The notes beneath the pieces are model-generated. The model was not told where the DNA came from, ran no database searches, and saw nothing but the letters and a program-made list of their open reading frames with translations. A stretch of 64,000 nucleotides of DNA from Larsenimonas rhizosphaerae (GTDB lineage: Bacteria > Pseudomonadota > Gammaproteobacteria > Pseudomonadales > Halomonadaceae), in assembly GCF_023700005.1 (NCBI RefSeq), contig NZ_JAMLJK010000001.1, forward strand, positions 124,001 to 188,000, given 5' to 3'. The position numbers and the translations under genes were made by a program. This document shows, piece by piece, positions 8,124-16,515 of the stretch; the first letter of the stretch is position 1; every line of letters starts with the position of its first letter.

Positions 8124-8777
8124 TCAGCGGCTAGCGTTTTCCTCGGCCACCTGACGAAGTGCATCGACAAGCACTTCCGCTGGCTGGGCACCGGAAATCA
8201 AATAGCGGCCGTCGAGGATGAAGCCCGGTACGGCAGTGACTCCGGCGTCCATGAATTTCTGTTCGGCCGCTCTCACCTCATCCGCGTACTGATCCGATCG
8301 CGCGATGGCCTCGGCGGCGGCGCCGTCAAGCCCCACCTCCATGGCCTTCTCGCGTAACACCTGTGGATCGGCGGGATTTTTCGCCTCACCGAAGTAGGCA
8401 TCAAACAGGGCCAGTTGCAGGGGCGTTTCCCGGTTCTGCGTGGCCGCCCACGCCAGCACCCGATGGGCCGCGAAGGTATTGTTTGCCCGGCGCTCGAGAG
8501 CGCCACGGAAATTCAATCCCAGTTCTTCGGCCACCTTCATGATTTCACGCTGGGACTGTTCCATGCTTGCCGCGTCCTTGCCGTACTTCCGGCACAGGTG
8601 CTCGAGTATTGGCTCGCCCTCGGGCGGCATATCCCGGTTAAGCTCGAAGGGCTGCCAGAAAAGCTCGATTTCGATCTCGCCCTTCAGGGTCTCCAGCGCG
8701 TGTGCCAGGCGCCGGTAGCCGATGGCACACCACGGGCAGGCAACATCGGATACCAGATCAATTCTCAATCTCTGCAT
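8124..8777 (-). CDS. DsbA family thiol oxidoreductase, FrnE-like
   Basis: 217 residues without a signal peptide, so probably cytoplasmic. The thioredoxin-fold active site CPWC is at residues 14-17, followed by the inserted helical domain and the cis-Pro region GVTAVPGFILDGRYLISGAQ near the C-terminus. This is the FrnE/2-hydroxychromene-2-carboxylate isomerase-like branch of DsbA, cytosolic disulfide isomerases or polyketide-related enzymes linked to oxidative stress in some bacteria. Normal length and intact motifs suggest it is functional. Its substrate is unknown. Confidence 0.87.
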   Translation of the reverse strand: MQRLRIDLVSDVACPWCAIGYRRLAHALETLKGEIEIELFWQPFELNRDMPPEGEPILEHLCRKYGKDAASMEQSQREIMKVAEELGLNFRGALERRANNTFAAHRVLAWAATQNRETPLQLALFDAYFGEAKNPADPQVLREKAMEVGLDGAAAEAIARSDQYADEVRAAEQKFMDAGVTAVPGFILDGRYLISGAQPAEVLVDALRQVAEENASR

Positions 8778-8837
8778 TGGGTAACCCTCATTCGCTCAAA
8801 CTCAAGACAGCCATGGTACGTGCCTGCACGGCGTAAC

Positions 8838-8849
8838 GGCAGTACTGCC
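8838..8849. promoter_or_regulatory. Palindrome upstream of the FrnE-like gene
   Basis: GGCAGTACTGCC is a perfect 12-bp palindrome, nested inside CCTGCA...TGCAGG arms, 60 bp upstream of the FrnE-like start and just after the stop of the LprI-like gene. It could be an operator or a weak terminator; no T tract follows on the minus strand. Confidence 0.3.
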
Positions 8850-8867
8850 ATGCAGGGAAGTAACGCG

Positions 8868-9284
8868 TTACTCGACAGGGGGTTCCGGTAACACCGGCGG
8901 CGTACTGTCCATGTAGGTCAGAAAGTCCTGCCAGATCTCATGCGTTCGCTGTCTTGTTAACCGGGTACGGCACGTAATACCCATGACGCCTCGAATGGTC
9001 CCCTCGCGCCACTGCGTATAGACAGCGTCGCAATGGGCAGCGGCATACGCCTGCCACTGCTTTTGAGCCACCTTGATGGCATCGACCAACTCAGGGTCAG
9101 CCGCGTTACGTTCAACGCTCGTTTCCAGATAGTGGGTGAGTACCTTCTCGGCGTCCTCCAGCTCGATAGCCGCGCATCGATTGATATCGAGCGTGTTCAT
9201 TACGTTATTGCAATCAAGCGCCTCGTCGTCAGCCACGGCTGACAGCGACAGCGAAGCGAGCACTATAAGTAGCCACGTTTTCAT
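8868..9284 (-). CDS. Exported LprI/DUF1311 family protein
   Basis: 138 residues from the ATG at 9284 (GGGGAAACA upstream), which gives a clean signal peptide MKTWLLIVLASLSLSAVA. The mature part has the DUF1311 pattern: LDCNN...INRCAA, a helical stretch ending AQKQWQAYAAAHCDA, and a final ITCRTRLTRQRTHEI, with four cysteines positioned for two disulfides. Family members are small periplasmic proteins; LprI of mycobacteria inhibits lysozyme. A protective role in the periplasm is possible, not shown. A longer reading frame upstream lacks a ribosome site. Confidence 0.82.
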   Translation of the reverse strand: MKTWLLIVLASLSLSAVADDEALDCNNVMNTLDINRCAAIELEDAEKVLTHYLETSVERNAADPELVDAIKVAQKQWQAYAAAHCDAVYTQWREGTIRGVMGITCRTRLTRQRTHEIWQDFLTYMDSTPPVLPEPPVE

Positions 9285-9467
9285 TGTTTCCCCAAACGCA
9301 CACAAGGTGCTGGTCAGTCGGGCGTAACCGCCATGTTCTCTGGAAGGGCCTGTGCTTACTGGCACTTTCAGCCGGTTATCTGAGCACAGAAGGAGATGAT
9401 AAGTAACCAACGACATTATCTGAGTTCAAGGGTGACGTGGTTTGTCAGGGGCCCCCTGGCAGCCTGG

Positions 9468-9786
9468 TTATCGTAGTGGTCTTGCCGCCCGCTCTGTGGC
9501 CACTTCCGTTACAGGTGCAGATGTCACAGGCATGTCTTGAGTCTGTTGTTGTTCGGCAAGACGCCCTTCAAAATCCTGTGCCTGGTCTTCGAGAATTACG
9601 CTGGAAGGCTTGCTTCAGCTGCTTGAAGCGTGGTGTTCAACCAGGCTCCACTGCCCTTTCGACCGGTCATTCGGCAGGCACGTGCAGCGGCGTGGCGTGT
9701 TGGATGAGCCATTCGCTGCTGGGCAGGAGCAAGTGAGTGACGCTGGCGCCAGCATATTCCTGTCGCGAATAGCGCGTGGCGCGCGA
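9468..9786 (-). pseudogene. Remnant of an unidentified gene
   Basis: Between the LprI-like gene and the sirtuin the minus strand carries broken coding-like segments. From 9786 to 9667 a 39-residue frame contains EYAGASVTHLLLPSSEWLIQ, with strong G/C at third positions, and ends at TGA. From about 9614 to 9468 another frame reads VILEDQAQDFEGRLAEQQQ and ends at TAA. Stops and frame changes lie between them. I do not recognise the family. Third-position bias is the only evidence for former coding. Confidence 0.35.
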
Positions 9787-9843
9787 CTACTACCACTACA
9801 CTTGCGTGTATAACGAAACCGCTGTCTGACTGGATGAGTTGTT

Positions 9844-10674
9844 ATGCCTGACCGTGACCTGATGGAGTGTCTTGAGACGCTGTTGCACCAGCATGGGCCT
9901 GTGTGCGTATTGACGGGGGCTGGTGTCAGCACCGAAAGCGGCATCCCGGATTATCGTGACCGGCAGGGGGAGTGGAAGCGGCCGCCACCGATGACACACC
10001 AGGCCTTCATGCAAAGCCATGCTGCCCGGCAACGGTACTGGGCCCGCAGCCTGATCGGGTTCCAGGTGCTGGGCGAGGCCCAGCCGGGGCCGGCTCACCG
10101 CGCACTGGCGGCCCTTGAGGCGTCAGGCGTCGTATCGTCCATCATTACCCAGAATGTGGATCGCCTGCACCAGAAGGCCGGCAGCCGACAGGTCATCGAT
10201 CTGCATGGGCGAGCGGATCTGGTGCGCTGCATGGCCTGCAGCGGGCTGTTGAAACGACGGGCCTATCATGACTGGCTGGCCGAGCTGAACCCGGGCTGGC
10301 GCGATATGTCAGCGACCGTGGCACCAGATGGCGATGCGGATCTGGAAGCAGATTTTTCAGGCGTTCAGATCCCATCCTGCCCCAGATGCGGGCATGACAT
10401 CATGAAACCGGACGTGGTGTATTTCGGGGACAACGTGCCCAGGCCTCGGCTACAGAGCGCCATGAACCGGCTGGACGAGGCGGGTGCCCTGTGGGTGATC
10501 GGGTCATCGCTGATGGTGTTTTCCGGGTTCCGGTTTGCGCGACATGCTCACCGGGCCGATAAGCCGCTACTCTGCTTGAACCAGGGGCGCACACGCGCCG
10601 ATGACCTGTTCACGCTCAAGGTGGATGCGCCGATTGGCGAGACACTGGCTGCGTTGGCGGCGGCCAGTGTCTAG
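9844..10674 (+). CDS. NAD-dependent protein deacylase, class II (SIRT4-like) sirtuin
   Basis: 276 residues. NAD-binding GAGVSTESGIPDYRD is at residues 25-39, TQNVDRLHQKAG at 102-113, and the catalytic His is H121 in the DLHG motif. Four zinc cysteines are present: C129/C132 (CMAC) and C179/C182 (CPRC). KPDVVYFGDNVPR and GSSLMVFSG complete the fold. GAG-STESGIPDYR and the TQNVD-LH spacing are typical of class II sirtuins, which act on acyl-lysines such as lipoyl or biotinyl groups as well as acetyl. It stands alone, converging on the beta-glucosidase gene with nine bases between stops. Its own promoter region is duplicated at 7846-7907. Confidence 0.93.
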   Translation: MPDRDLMECLETLLHQHGPVCVLTGAGVSTESGIPDYRDRQGEWKRPPPMTHQAFMQSHAARQRYWARSLIGFQVLGEAQPGPAHRALAALEASGVVSSIITQNVDRLHQKAGSRQVIDLHGRADLVRCMACSGLLKRRAYHDWLAELNPGWRDMSATVAPDGDADLEADFSGVQIPSCPRCGHDIMKPDVVYFGDNVPRPRLQSAMNRLDEAGALWVIGSSLMVFSGFRFARHAHRADKPLLCLNQGRTRADDLFTLKVDAPIGETLAALAAASV

Positions 10675-10682
10675 CGGGACAT

Positions 10683-12974
10683 TCAGGCCACAGCGGCCTG
10701 ACGCAGGCGTTCCAGCAGCGTGGTGATATCGTCTTCGCTGAATGCACCGGCCGTAAAGGACGGCAGGGCGCGCAGAGGAAGATAGCGCATCATGGCCACC
10801 ATCATGTCATCGCTTTCGCCATCGCTGGTGTCACCCAACATGCCGGCCAGCAGTGGAGAGGCTTCGGCCATCGGTGCCAGGGTATCCCTCAGGATACGCT
10901 GAGCAGTCGGCAGGGCTTCAAGGTCACCGAACAGCGTATTGCGGTGAAGGGCCGGCCAGGCAGGTGCATCGCCCTCAACGGTGAACGAGGCCACGGCGCG
11001 AATATCTCGAGAGGAGGCACCGACGTGCACTTCGAAGGTGCCGCTCGGTGCGCGGAAGCATTGATGGTCCACGTCGTACCAGGCAAGATCCCGATGGGTC
11101 AGATCAAGGGTTACCGAGATGGATTCGCCCGGCGCCAGGTACACCTTGTGAAAGCCCTTCAATGCCTTTTCAGCCACAGGCACCGTGCAGGTGCGATCGC
11201 TGACATACAGTTGTATGACCTCGTGGCCGGCACGCTGTCCGGTATTGGTCACGCGCAGGGTGACACTCAGGCCCTGTTCTGCACGAATGGCATCGCCTGA
11301 CAACGTTAGATCGCTGTATTCGAAGGTGGTGTAGCTCAGCCCGTGGCCAAACGGGAAGAGTGGTGCGGTTCCGACGGTATCGTAGTGACGATAGCCGACA
11401 AAAATGCCCTCGCTGTAGTTCACCACATCGCCTTCCCCCGGAAAGGATAGATAGCAGGGCGTATCTTCCAGCCGGTGAGGAAAGGTTTCTGCCAGCCGTC
11501 CGGCGGGCGAGGCATCGCCGAACAGAAGATCGCTGATGGCAGCCCCTGCCGCCTGACCACCCAGATAGCCTTCAAGAATGGCTGGCACGCGATCAACCCA
11601 GGGCATGACGATCGGCGAGCCATTGGCAAGAACGATCACCGTGGCGGGCTGTGCCTGGGTGATGGCATCAATCAGCGCCAGTTGATTGGCAGGCAGGTTC
11701 AGGTGGGTGCGGTCATAGCCTTCTGACTCGTAGCGCTCCGGTAGCCCGACAAACAGGACGGCAACCTCGGCACTCTGCGCTGCTGCCACCGCTTCTTCGG
11801 TCAGGCGATCGTTGGTCTGATCGCTGTCGATCTCGAACCCCTGCGCGTAGGTCAACGGGGCCTCGGCGCGCGACGTCATGGCATCAAGCGGCGTATCCAC
11901 CCGTGTTGGATTGACGTGGGAGCTGCCTCCACCCTGAAAGCGTGGCCGCTGCGCAAACTCACCGATCACTGCCACCTTCTGTTGAGACCCCAGCGGCAAT
12001 ATCTGCTCGTTTTTAAGCAGCACCATACTCTGCCGTCCGGCCTCGCGGGCCAGTTGATGGTGTGTCTGCAGGTCTGCCGTGACGTTTGGACGATGCTGGT
12101 CGACGCCCTTGAAAATCAGCGTCAGCAGCCGCCGTACGGCGCGGTCGAGCACCGCCTCTTCCAGATGACCTTCTTTAACGGCATCGACGATCAGGCGCGT
12201 TCGGGTATCACCACTGGAGGGCATTTCAAGCTCCAGCCCGGCCTTCAGGCCGTCAATGCGATCATTGACAGCGGCCCAGTCAGAGACCACGACGCCCTCG
12301 AAGCCCCATTCATCGCGCAGGATATCGGTCAGCAGGCGGTGATGTTCGCTGCACAGGGGGCCATTAAGGCGATTATAGGCGCACATGACGGTCCATGGCT
12401 TGCCCTCACGTACGGCTTCTTCAAAGCTTGCCAGATAGATTTCGCGCAGGGGGCGCTCGTCAATGCGTGCATCGACCGACATGCGGCGGTGCTCCTGGTT
12501 ATTGGCCGCGAAGTGTTTCAGTGAGCTGCCGACGCCCTGGGACTGCACGCCCTGAATGTGCGCGCTGGCAAGTCTTGATGACAGCAGCGGGTCTTCGGAA
12601 AAGTATTCAAAGTTGCGTCCGCACAGGGGGGAGCGCTTGATGTTGGCGCCGGGCCCGAGCACCACGGACAGTGCCTCGGCCTGGGCCTCCCGGCCCAGGG
12701 CCTGGCCGACCCGGGTTAATAGCTCCGTATCCCAGCTGCTGGCCAGGCCTGCTGCGGTCGGGAAGCAGGTGGCGGGAGTGCTGTCGAGCAGGCCGACATG
12801 ATCTGCCCCCGGGCCATCAGGCTGCTTTCGAAGCCCATGGGGGCCATCGGCCATCATGATGGCCGGGATGCCGAGCCGCTCAATGGCACGGGTATGCCAG
12901 AAGTCCTGACCGGAGCAGAGGCCGGCTTTTTCCTCAAGGGTCAGTTGAGTCAGCAGCTCATCAAGGTCACGCAT
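10683..12974 (-). CDS. Glycoside hydrolase family 3 beta-glucosidase
   Basis: About 763 residues from the ATG at 12974, which follows AAGG at nine bases; an in-frame ATG nine bases upstream is the alternative. No signal peptide, so cytoplasmic. GH3 landmarks: MADGPHGLR, LGPGANIKRSPLCGRNFEYF, KHFAANNQE (153-161), and VVSDW with Asp232 as the nucleophile. The C-terminal half has the GH3-C sandwich and the Fn3-like domain (VTNTGQRAGHEVIQLYVSD). It should hydrolyse beta-glucosides or related oligosaccharides. It is the second gene of an operon with the GPH symporter (46 bp apart), under the LacI-type operator at 14379-14398. Confidence 0.92.
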   Translation of the reverse strand: MRDLDELLTQLTLEEKAGLCSGQDFWHTRAIERLGIPAIMMADGPHGLRKQPDGPGADHVGLLDSTPATCFPTAAGLASSWDTELLTRVGQALGREAQAEALSVVLGPGANIKRSPLCGRNFEYFSEDPLLSSRLASAHIQGVQSQGVGSSLKHFAANNQEHRRMSVDARIDERPLREIYLASFEEAVREGKPWTVMCAYNRLNGPLCSEHHRLLTDILRDEWGFEGVVVSDWAAVNDRIDGLKAGLELEMPSSGDTRTRLIVDAVKEGHLEEAVLDRAVRRLLTLIFKGVDQHRPNVTADLQTHHQLAREAGRQSMVLLKNEQILPLGSQQKVAVIGEFAQRPRFQGGGSSHVNPTRVDTPLDAMTSRAEAPLTYAQGFEIDSDQTNDRLTEEAVAAAQSAEVAVLFVGLPERYESEGYDRTHLNLPANQLALIDAITQAQPATVIVLANGSPIVMPWVDRVPAILEGYLGGQAAGAAISDLLFGDASPAGRLAETFPHRLEDTPCYLSFPGEGDVVNYSEGIFVGYRHYDTVGTAPLFPFGHGLSYTTFEYSDLTLSGDAIRAEQGLSVTLRVTNTGQRAGHEVIQLYVSDRTCTVPVAEKALKGFHKVYLAPGESISVTLDLTHRDLAWYDVDHQCFRAPSGTFEVHVGASSRDIRAVASFTVEGDAPAWPALHRNTLFGDLEALPTAQRILRDTLAPMAEASPLLAGMLGDTSDGESDDMMVAMMRYLPLRALPSFTAGAFSEDDITTLLERLRQAAVA

Positions 12975-13020
12975 TGCAGTCATCCTTGTACATGGGGAAC
13001 GGTAAGGCATCTCGGGCGTA

Positions 13021-14349
13021 TCAGGCCGCCGTGGGTTTTTGAGCACGCACGGTTTCCATCACCTGATCACTGAGGGGATACCTGAGCATGATCAGGGCGA
13101 CGCACAGCGCGCCCGCCGCGGGGATCAGGCTCATCATGGACTTGATCAGGGTGAGGACTTCCGGTGTCTGATCGGCGTTGGGAACATAGCCAAAGGTGCT
13201 GAACAGCAGCCCGACCAGCAGCCCGCCAATACTCATGCCGAACTTGTGGCTGAACGTGACCGCGCTGGTCGACGCGCCGGTAGCCCGCCGCCCCGAGCGG
13301 TACTCAACGTAGTCGGCAATATCGGCCACCATGGCCCACATGGTGGCGCCGATGATGCCGTTGAATACCTTGGCCAGCATGAAGACGGCGACGAAGGTGG
13401 GGGTGTTGATTTCGACGGCCTTGAAAAAGGCTGCAAGGGCAAGTGCGTAGCCGAGATTGGCCCAGATCATGACGGTGCGCTTGCAGAATCGCTGAAGTAC
13501 ATACTGGTTGATGAGTACCCCTGCGATCACGGCGGCATACCCGCAGGCGAGGAACAGGGAGACGCCTTCTTCATCGTGCAGGTAGTACTTGAAGAAATAG
13601 ATGGTTACCGAGTCCGGCATCAGCATCAGTGTGAAGATAAGCACGCAGACCAGGAACATGAGCCAGAACGGTTTGGCGCGCGCTACATCCCTGAAGCTGG
13701 TCAGCGGGCTGCTGGCACTTTCGCCTTCGATATGGCGTTCATTGACCCCCCTGAAGGTGACCAGCAGTACGGCAAATGTCATGACGCCGTAGAGGGAAAA
13801 GACCAGCGAGAACCCCAGTGCCTCATCACCACCGCCGAACCACCTGACCAGCGGCAGTGTGCTGTAGCTGATCAGGACAAACGCTACATAGGAGCAGATG
13901 ACGCGAATGTTGCTCAAGTCCCGCCGTTCGGTGTTGTCTGTGGTCATGATGACCGGCAGGGCGGAGTAGGGGATGTTGGCCATGGTGTAGACGCCCATCA
14001 ACGCGATGTACGTCACGAAGGCGTAAGTCACCTTGCCGGACTCGCTCAGTGCCGGGGTGGTGAAGGTCAGGGCCAGTATGATGCCCAGCGGCAGGGCCGA
14101 GAACAGGAGCCAGGGACGCAGGCGGCCAAAGCGAGAGCGGGTGCGATCGCTCAATACGCCCACGATGGGATCGGTGATGGCGTCCCACAGGCGAGTCACC
14201 AGGAAAAGAGTTCCCACCACGGCGGGGCTGATACCGAAGACATCGGTATAGAAATACATCAGATAGAGCGACAGCGACGCCCACGTGAAGGCGAACGCGA
14301 AATCGCCGGCCCCAAAGCTCAACTTCTCCCTTCTGCTCAGCATAGACAA
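13021..14349 (-). CDS. Glycoside-pentoside-hexuronide (GPH) family sugar:cation symporter
   Basis: 442 residues with about 12 hydrophobic segments. The N-terminus (REKLSFGAGDFAFAFTWASL) and the loop LWDAITDPIVGVLSDRTRSR followed by FGRLRPWLL are diagnostic of the MelB/XynB/YicJ family, with the cation-binding Asp residues in TM2. It probably imports the disaccharide or glycoside that the downstream GH3 enzyme cleaves. First gene of the leftward operon; its promoter region contains the perfect palindrome 14379-14398. Confidence 0.9.
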   Translation of the reverse strand: MSMLSRREKLSFGAGDFAFAFTWASLSLYLMYFYTDVFGISPAVVGTLFLVTRLWDAITDPIVGVLSDRTRSRFGRLRPWLLFSALPLGIILALTFTTPALSESGKVTYAFVTYIALMGVYTMANIPYSALPVIMTTDNTERRDLSNIRVICSYVAFVLISYSTLPLVRWFGGGDEALGFSLVFSLYGVMTFAVLLVTFRGVNERHIEGESASSPLTSFRDVARAKPFWLMFLVCVLIFTLMLMPDSVTIYFFKYYLHDEEGVSLFLACGYAAVIAGVLINQYVLQRFCKRTVMIWANLGYALALAAFFKAVEINTPTFVAVFMLAKVFNGIIGATMWAMVADIADYVEYRSGRRATGASTSAVTFSHKFGMSIGGLLVGLLFSTFGYVPNADQTPEVLTLIKSMMSLIPAAGALCVALIMLRYPLSDQVMETVRAQKPTAA

Positions 14350-14378
14350 GTGCTCCGTCGCGGGGCCTGTTGTTCATG

Positions 14379-14398
14379 TCATGTAACCGGTTACATGA
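14379..14398. promoter_or_regulatory. LacI-family operator in the divergent sugar locus
   Basis: TCATGTAACCGGTTACATGA is a perfect 20-bp palindrome with the central CG that LacI-family regulators prefer. It lies 30 bp upstream of the GPH symporter start and 118 bp upstream of the lacI-type gene, placing it over the symporter promoter. The divergent regulator is the obvious binder. Confidence 0.8.
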
Positions 14399-14515
14399 TG
14401 GTTGGTACGTTCTGCATTCACCACTCGCCTTTTGTCGATACAGGCGTAGTAAAATATCATTACTGACTGCCGGCAGAGGGCACCGGTCGAGAGCAACCAC
14501 ACGGGAAAGGCACCA

Positions 14516-15556
14516 ATGACTACCATTCGCGACGTCGCCGCACAGGCTGGCGTATCAGTGGCGACGGTCTCACGGGTCATGAAAGGCGATGTGCCCGTCA
14601 ATGACGAAACCCGGGCACGGGTGCAGGCTGCCATCGAGATGCTGGACTATGCGCCGAATGCCTTTGCGCGCTCACTGGCCTCGAACCGCTCTCAGGGAGT
14701 CGGCTTGCTGATTTCCCATCTTGGGGGCCCTTTCATGAGCCGGTTCATGGCGACGGTGGAAGAAGCGCTTCGGCGCTCGGATTACTCCCTGATGGTGGCT
14801 GCAGGCCACAGTGACGCTACCCGAGAGCGTGAGGCGCTGCGCTTCTTGAGCAGCAAGCGCTGTGACGGTGTGCTGGTGCATGCCGATGGTCTGGAGGATG
14901 ACGCGCTGAGGATGCTGGCCGGACAAATGAACATGGTGGTCATCAATCGTCAGGTCCAGGGGCTGGCAGGGCAGTGCGTCTATATCGATAACCGCCGGGG
15001 AGGCTATCTGGCAACGCGTCATGTGATCGAGCTGGGGCATCGTCACATCGCCTGCCTGACCGGGCCACTGTCAAAGCAGGACGCCAGATGGCGGCTGGAA
15101 GGGTACCGTCAGGCCATGCAGGACGCCGGCCTGCCTCTGGATGAGGCAGCCATCATCGAAGGTGATTCTCAGGATGGAAGTGGCCGATACGCCATCGATC
15201 TGTTGCGAACGCGAAAGAGTCCGATCACCGCACTGGTGGCCGGCAATGATGAGATGGCGATGGGCGCGATGAGCCGGCTGAAGGTGCTGTATCCCGGTAT
15301 CAGATTGCCCGACGCGCTATCAGTGGTGGGGTATGATGATGAACACTACGCCTGCCATCTCGCCCCGACCCTGACCACCGTTCATGCCCCGGTCGAGGAG
15401 ATGGCAAGGGCCGCAGTAACCCTGATGGAAGCCCGCCTCAAGGGGGGCGAACCCCCCGGGTTCGAGAGCGGCTTCACACCGACTTTGATGACCAGGGAGT
15501 CCACCGGGCCAGCGCCGGATCAGGGCGTTTTCTGCAGTACCAGGTCGACGTTCTGA
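14516..15556 (+). CDS. LacI family transcriptional repressor of the beta-glucoside operon
   Basis: 346 residues. The N-terminal helix-turn-helix and hinge are standard: TIRDVAAQAGVSVATVSRVM, then YAPNAFARSLASNRS. The C-terminal periplasmic-binding-protein-like domain includes IDNRRGGYLATRHVIELGH, LTGP and GYDDEHYACHLAPTLTTV. It is divergent from the GPH symporter/GH3 operon and should respond to a glycoside or sugar. The last 37 bases overlap the 3' end of the convergent ybaY-like gene. Confidence 0.92.
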   Translation: MTTIRDVAAQAGVSVATVSRVMKGDVPVNDETRARVQAAIEMLDYAPNAFARSLASNRSQGVGLLISHLGGPFMSRFMATVEEALRRSDYSLMVAAGHSDATREREALRFLSSKRCDGVLVHADGLEDDALRMLAGQMNMVVINRQVQGLAGQCVYIDNRRGGYLATRHVIELGHRHIACLTGPLSKQDARWRLEGYRQAMQDAGLPLDEAAIIEGDSQDGSGRYAIDLLRTRKSPITALVAGNDEMAMGAMSRLKVLYPGIRLPDALSVVGYDDEHYACHLAPTLTTVHAPVEEMARAAVTLMEARLKGGEPPGFESGFTPTLMTRESTGPAPDQGVFCSTRSTF

Positions 15557-15942
15557 GTCGGGGCACCCTGGGTCAGCACCTCCACAGGGGTCTTCGTTCT
15601 GAACAGCAGTTTGCCGTTTTCAGTGATGCGCGCATCCAGTGTATAGCGGTGTGCCTCATCCAGACTGCCGCGATCAAACTGCAGGGTAAAGGGCATGGGG
15701 GTAGTGCGCACATGATTAACGCTGGTTTCTGCCACAAGCGAGTTGTTTTCGGCACTGGCATCGCGCAGCGACACGTTCAGGGTGCTGCCTTCCGGCAGCA
15801 TCATGCGCTCCCGGTAAGTGGCCTGGCCGGAAAGCGTGGCAAAGTCCGGCCCCCCCAGGCCTATCAGGCTGCACCCGCTCAGGCTGGCCAGCAGGGCCAC
15901 GCTGCCGCACAGTCGCATCAGGTATGATGCACGAATCTTCAT
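15520..15942 (-). CDS. YbaY-family lipoprotein
   Basis: 140 residues. The N-terminus is a lipoprotein signal with lipobox SLSGC (Cys24). The mature domain resembles the YbaY/YscW-like beta-rich domain: SGQATYRERMMLPEGSTLNV, then LRDAS, then PMPFTLQFD and YTLDARITENGKLLF. YbaY proteins are outer-membrane lipoproteins linked to osmotic response, with unknown mechanism. The 3' end overlaps the lacI-type gene by 37 bases, so the two transcripts are antisense to each other there. It lies 17 bp downstream of yciH and is probably co-transcribed with it. Confidence 0.8.
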   Translation of the reverse strand: MKIRASYLMRLCGSVALLASLSGCSLIGLGGPDFATLSGQATYRERMMLPEGSTLNVSLRDASAENNSLVAETSVNHVRTTPMPFTLQFDRGSLDEAHRYTLDARITENGKLLFRTKTPVEVLTQGAPTQNVDLVLQKTP

Positions 15943-15959
15943 GACATATATCCTTGTGG

Positions 15960-16313
15960 TTAGCCGCCTGCCAGCTTGACGGTAAAGCCCCGTTTTTCAA
16001 GTTCGGCCTTCAAGGCCTCCCTGTGATCACCCTGAATCTCGATCATGCCCTGTCGGGTCAGGGTGCCGCCACTGCCGCAGCGCTTCTTGAGCGCCTGGGT
16101 CAGCGTGCGCAGTTCGGCCATGGGAAGCGGCACCCCGGAAATGGTGGTAACCCCCTTGCCCTTGCGGCCGGACGTCTCGCGGCGAAGGCGCACGATGCCA
16201 TCCAGAGCAGAGAGTCGCGCCTCATCCTCATTATCATCCTGCTGTCGGCCGCGCTGATCGCCGCCGTCCGTCGAGTATACCAGGCTGCTCAGTTGATCCT
16301 TGAATGACGCCAT
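15960..16313 (-). CDS. yciH: Translation initiation factor-like protein YciH (SUI1/eIF1 family)
   Basis: 117 residues from the ATG at 16313, preceded by AAGGAGG; the longer upstream frame is not needed. The SUI1 fold is evident: VRLRRETSGRKGKGVTTISG, then LTQALKKRCGSGGTLTRQGM followed by IEIQGDH. YciH binds the 30S subunit and can inhibit translation initiation under stress in E. coli. The N-terminal ~35 residues are a polar, Gly/Asp/Gln-rich linker (DGGDQRGRQQDDNEDEA), normal for this group. Confidence 0.9.
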   Translation of the reverse strand: MASFKDQLSSLVYSTDGGDQRGRQQDDNEDEARLSALDGIVRLRRETSGRKGKGVTTISGVPLPMAELRTLTQALKKRCGSGGTLTRQGMIEIQGDHREALKAELEKRGFTVKLAGG

Positions 16314-16453
16314 GGGCGGCCTCCTTGTGGGTGACGCTGGGAGCATAACGCAGCCCTGAAAGAAAGAAAAAGCGGGCTTTAACGCTCCTCCAGATCTAAA
16401 TGACAGTGCAGGGATGCCGTAGAGTACCAGTAACAATAATTGCGCTTGCGGTC

Positions 16454-16482
16454 TGGTTCTTTAGAATTAGTCTCCAGAACCA
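16454..16482. promoter_or_regulatory. Inverted repeat in the leader of the outer-membrane barrel gene
   Basis: TGGTTCT (16454-16460) and AGAACCA (16476-16482) are perfect 7-bp arms separated by 15 A/T-rich bases, 34 bp before the start of the outer-membrane protein gene. They could form a leader hairpin or a regulator site. No direct support beyond symmetry. Confidence 0.3.
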
Positions 16483-16515
16483 AAAAACTAATTAAATGAT
16501 TCAAGGAGCTTTACC

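Noticed and set aside
13039-14466. 475-codon rightward frame opposite the GPH symporter
   Set aside because: Antisense to a clear transporter; product is Gly/His/Asp/Gln-rich without any fold-like pattern and with no RBS, a mirror of hydrophobic codons.
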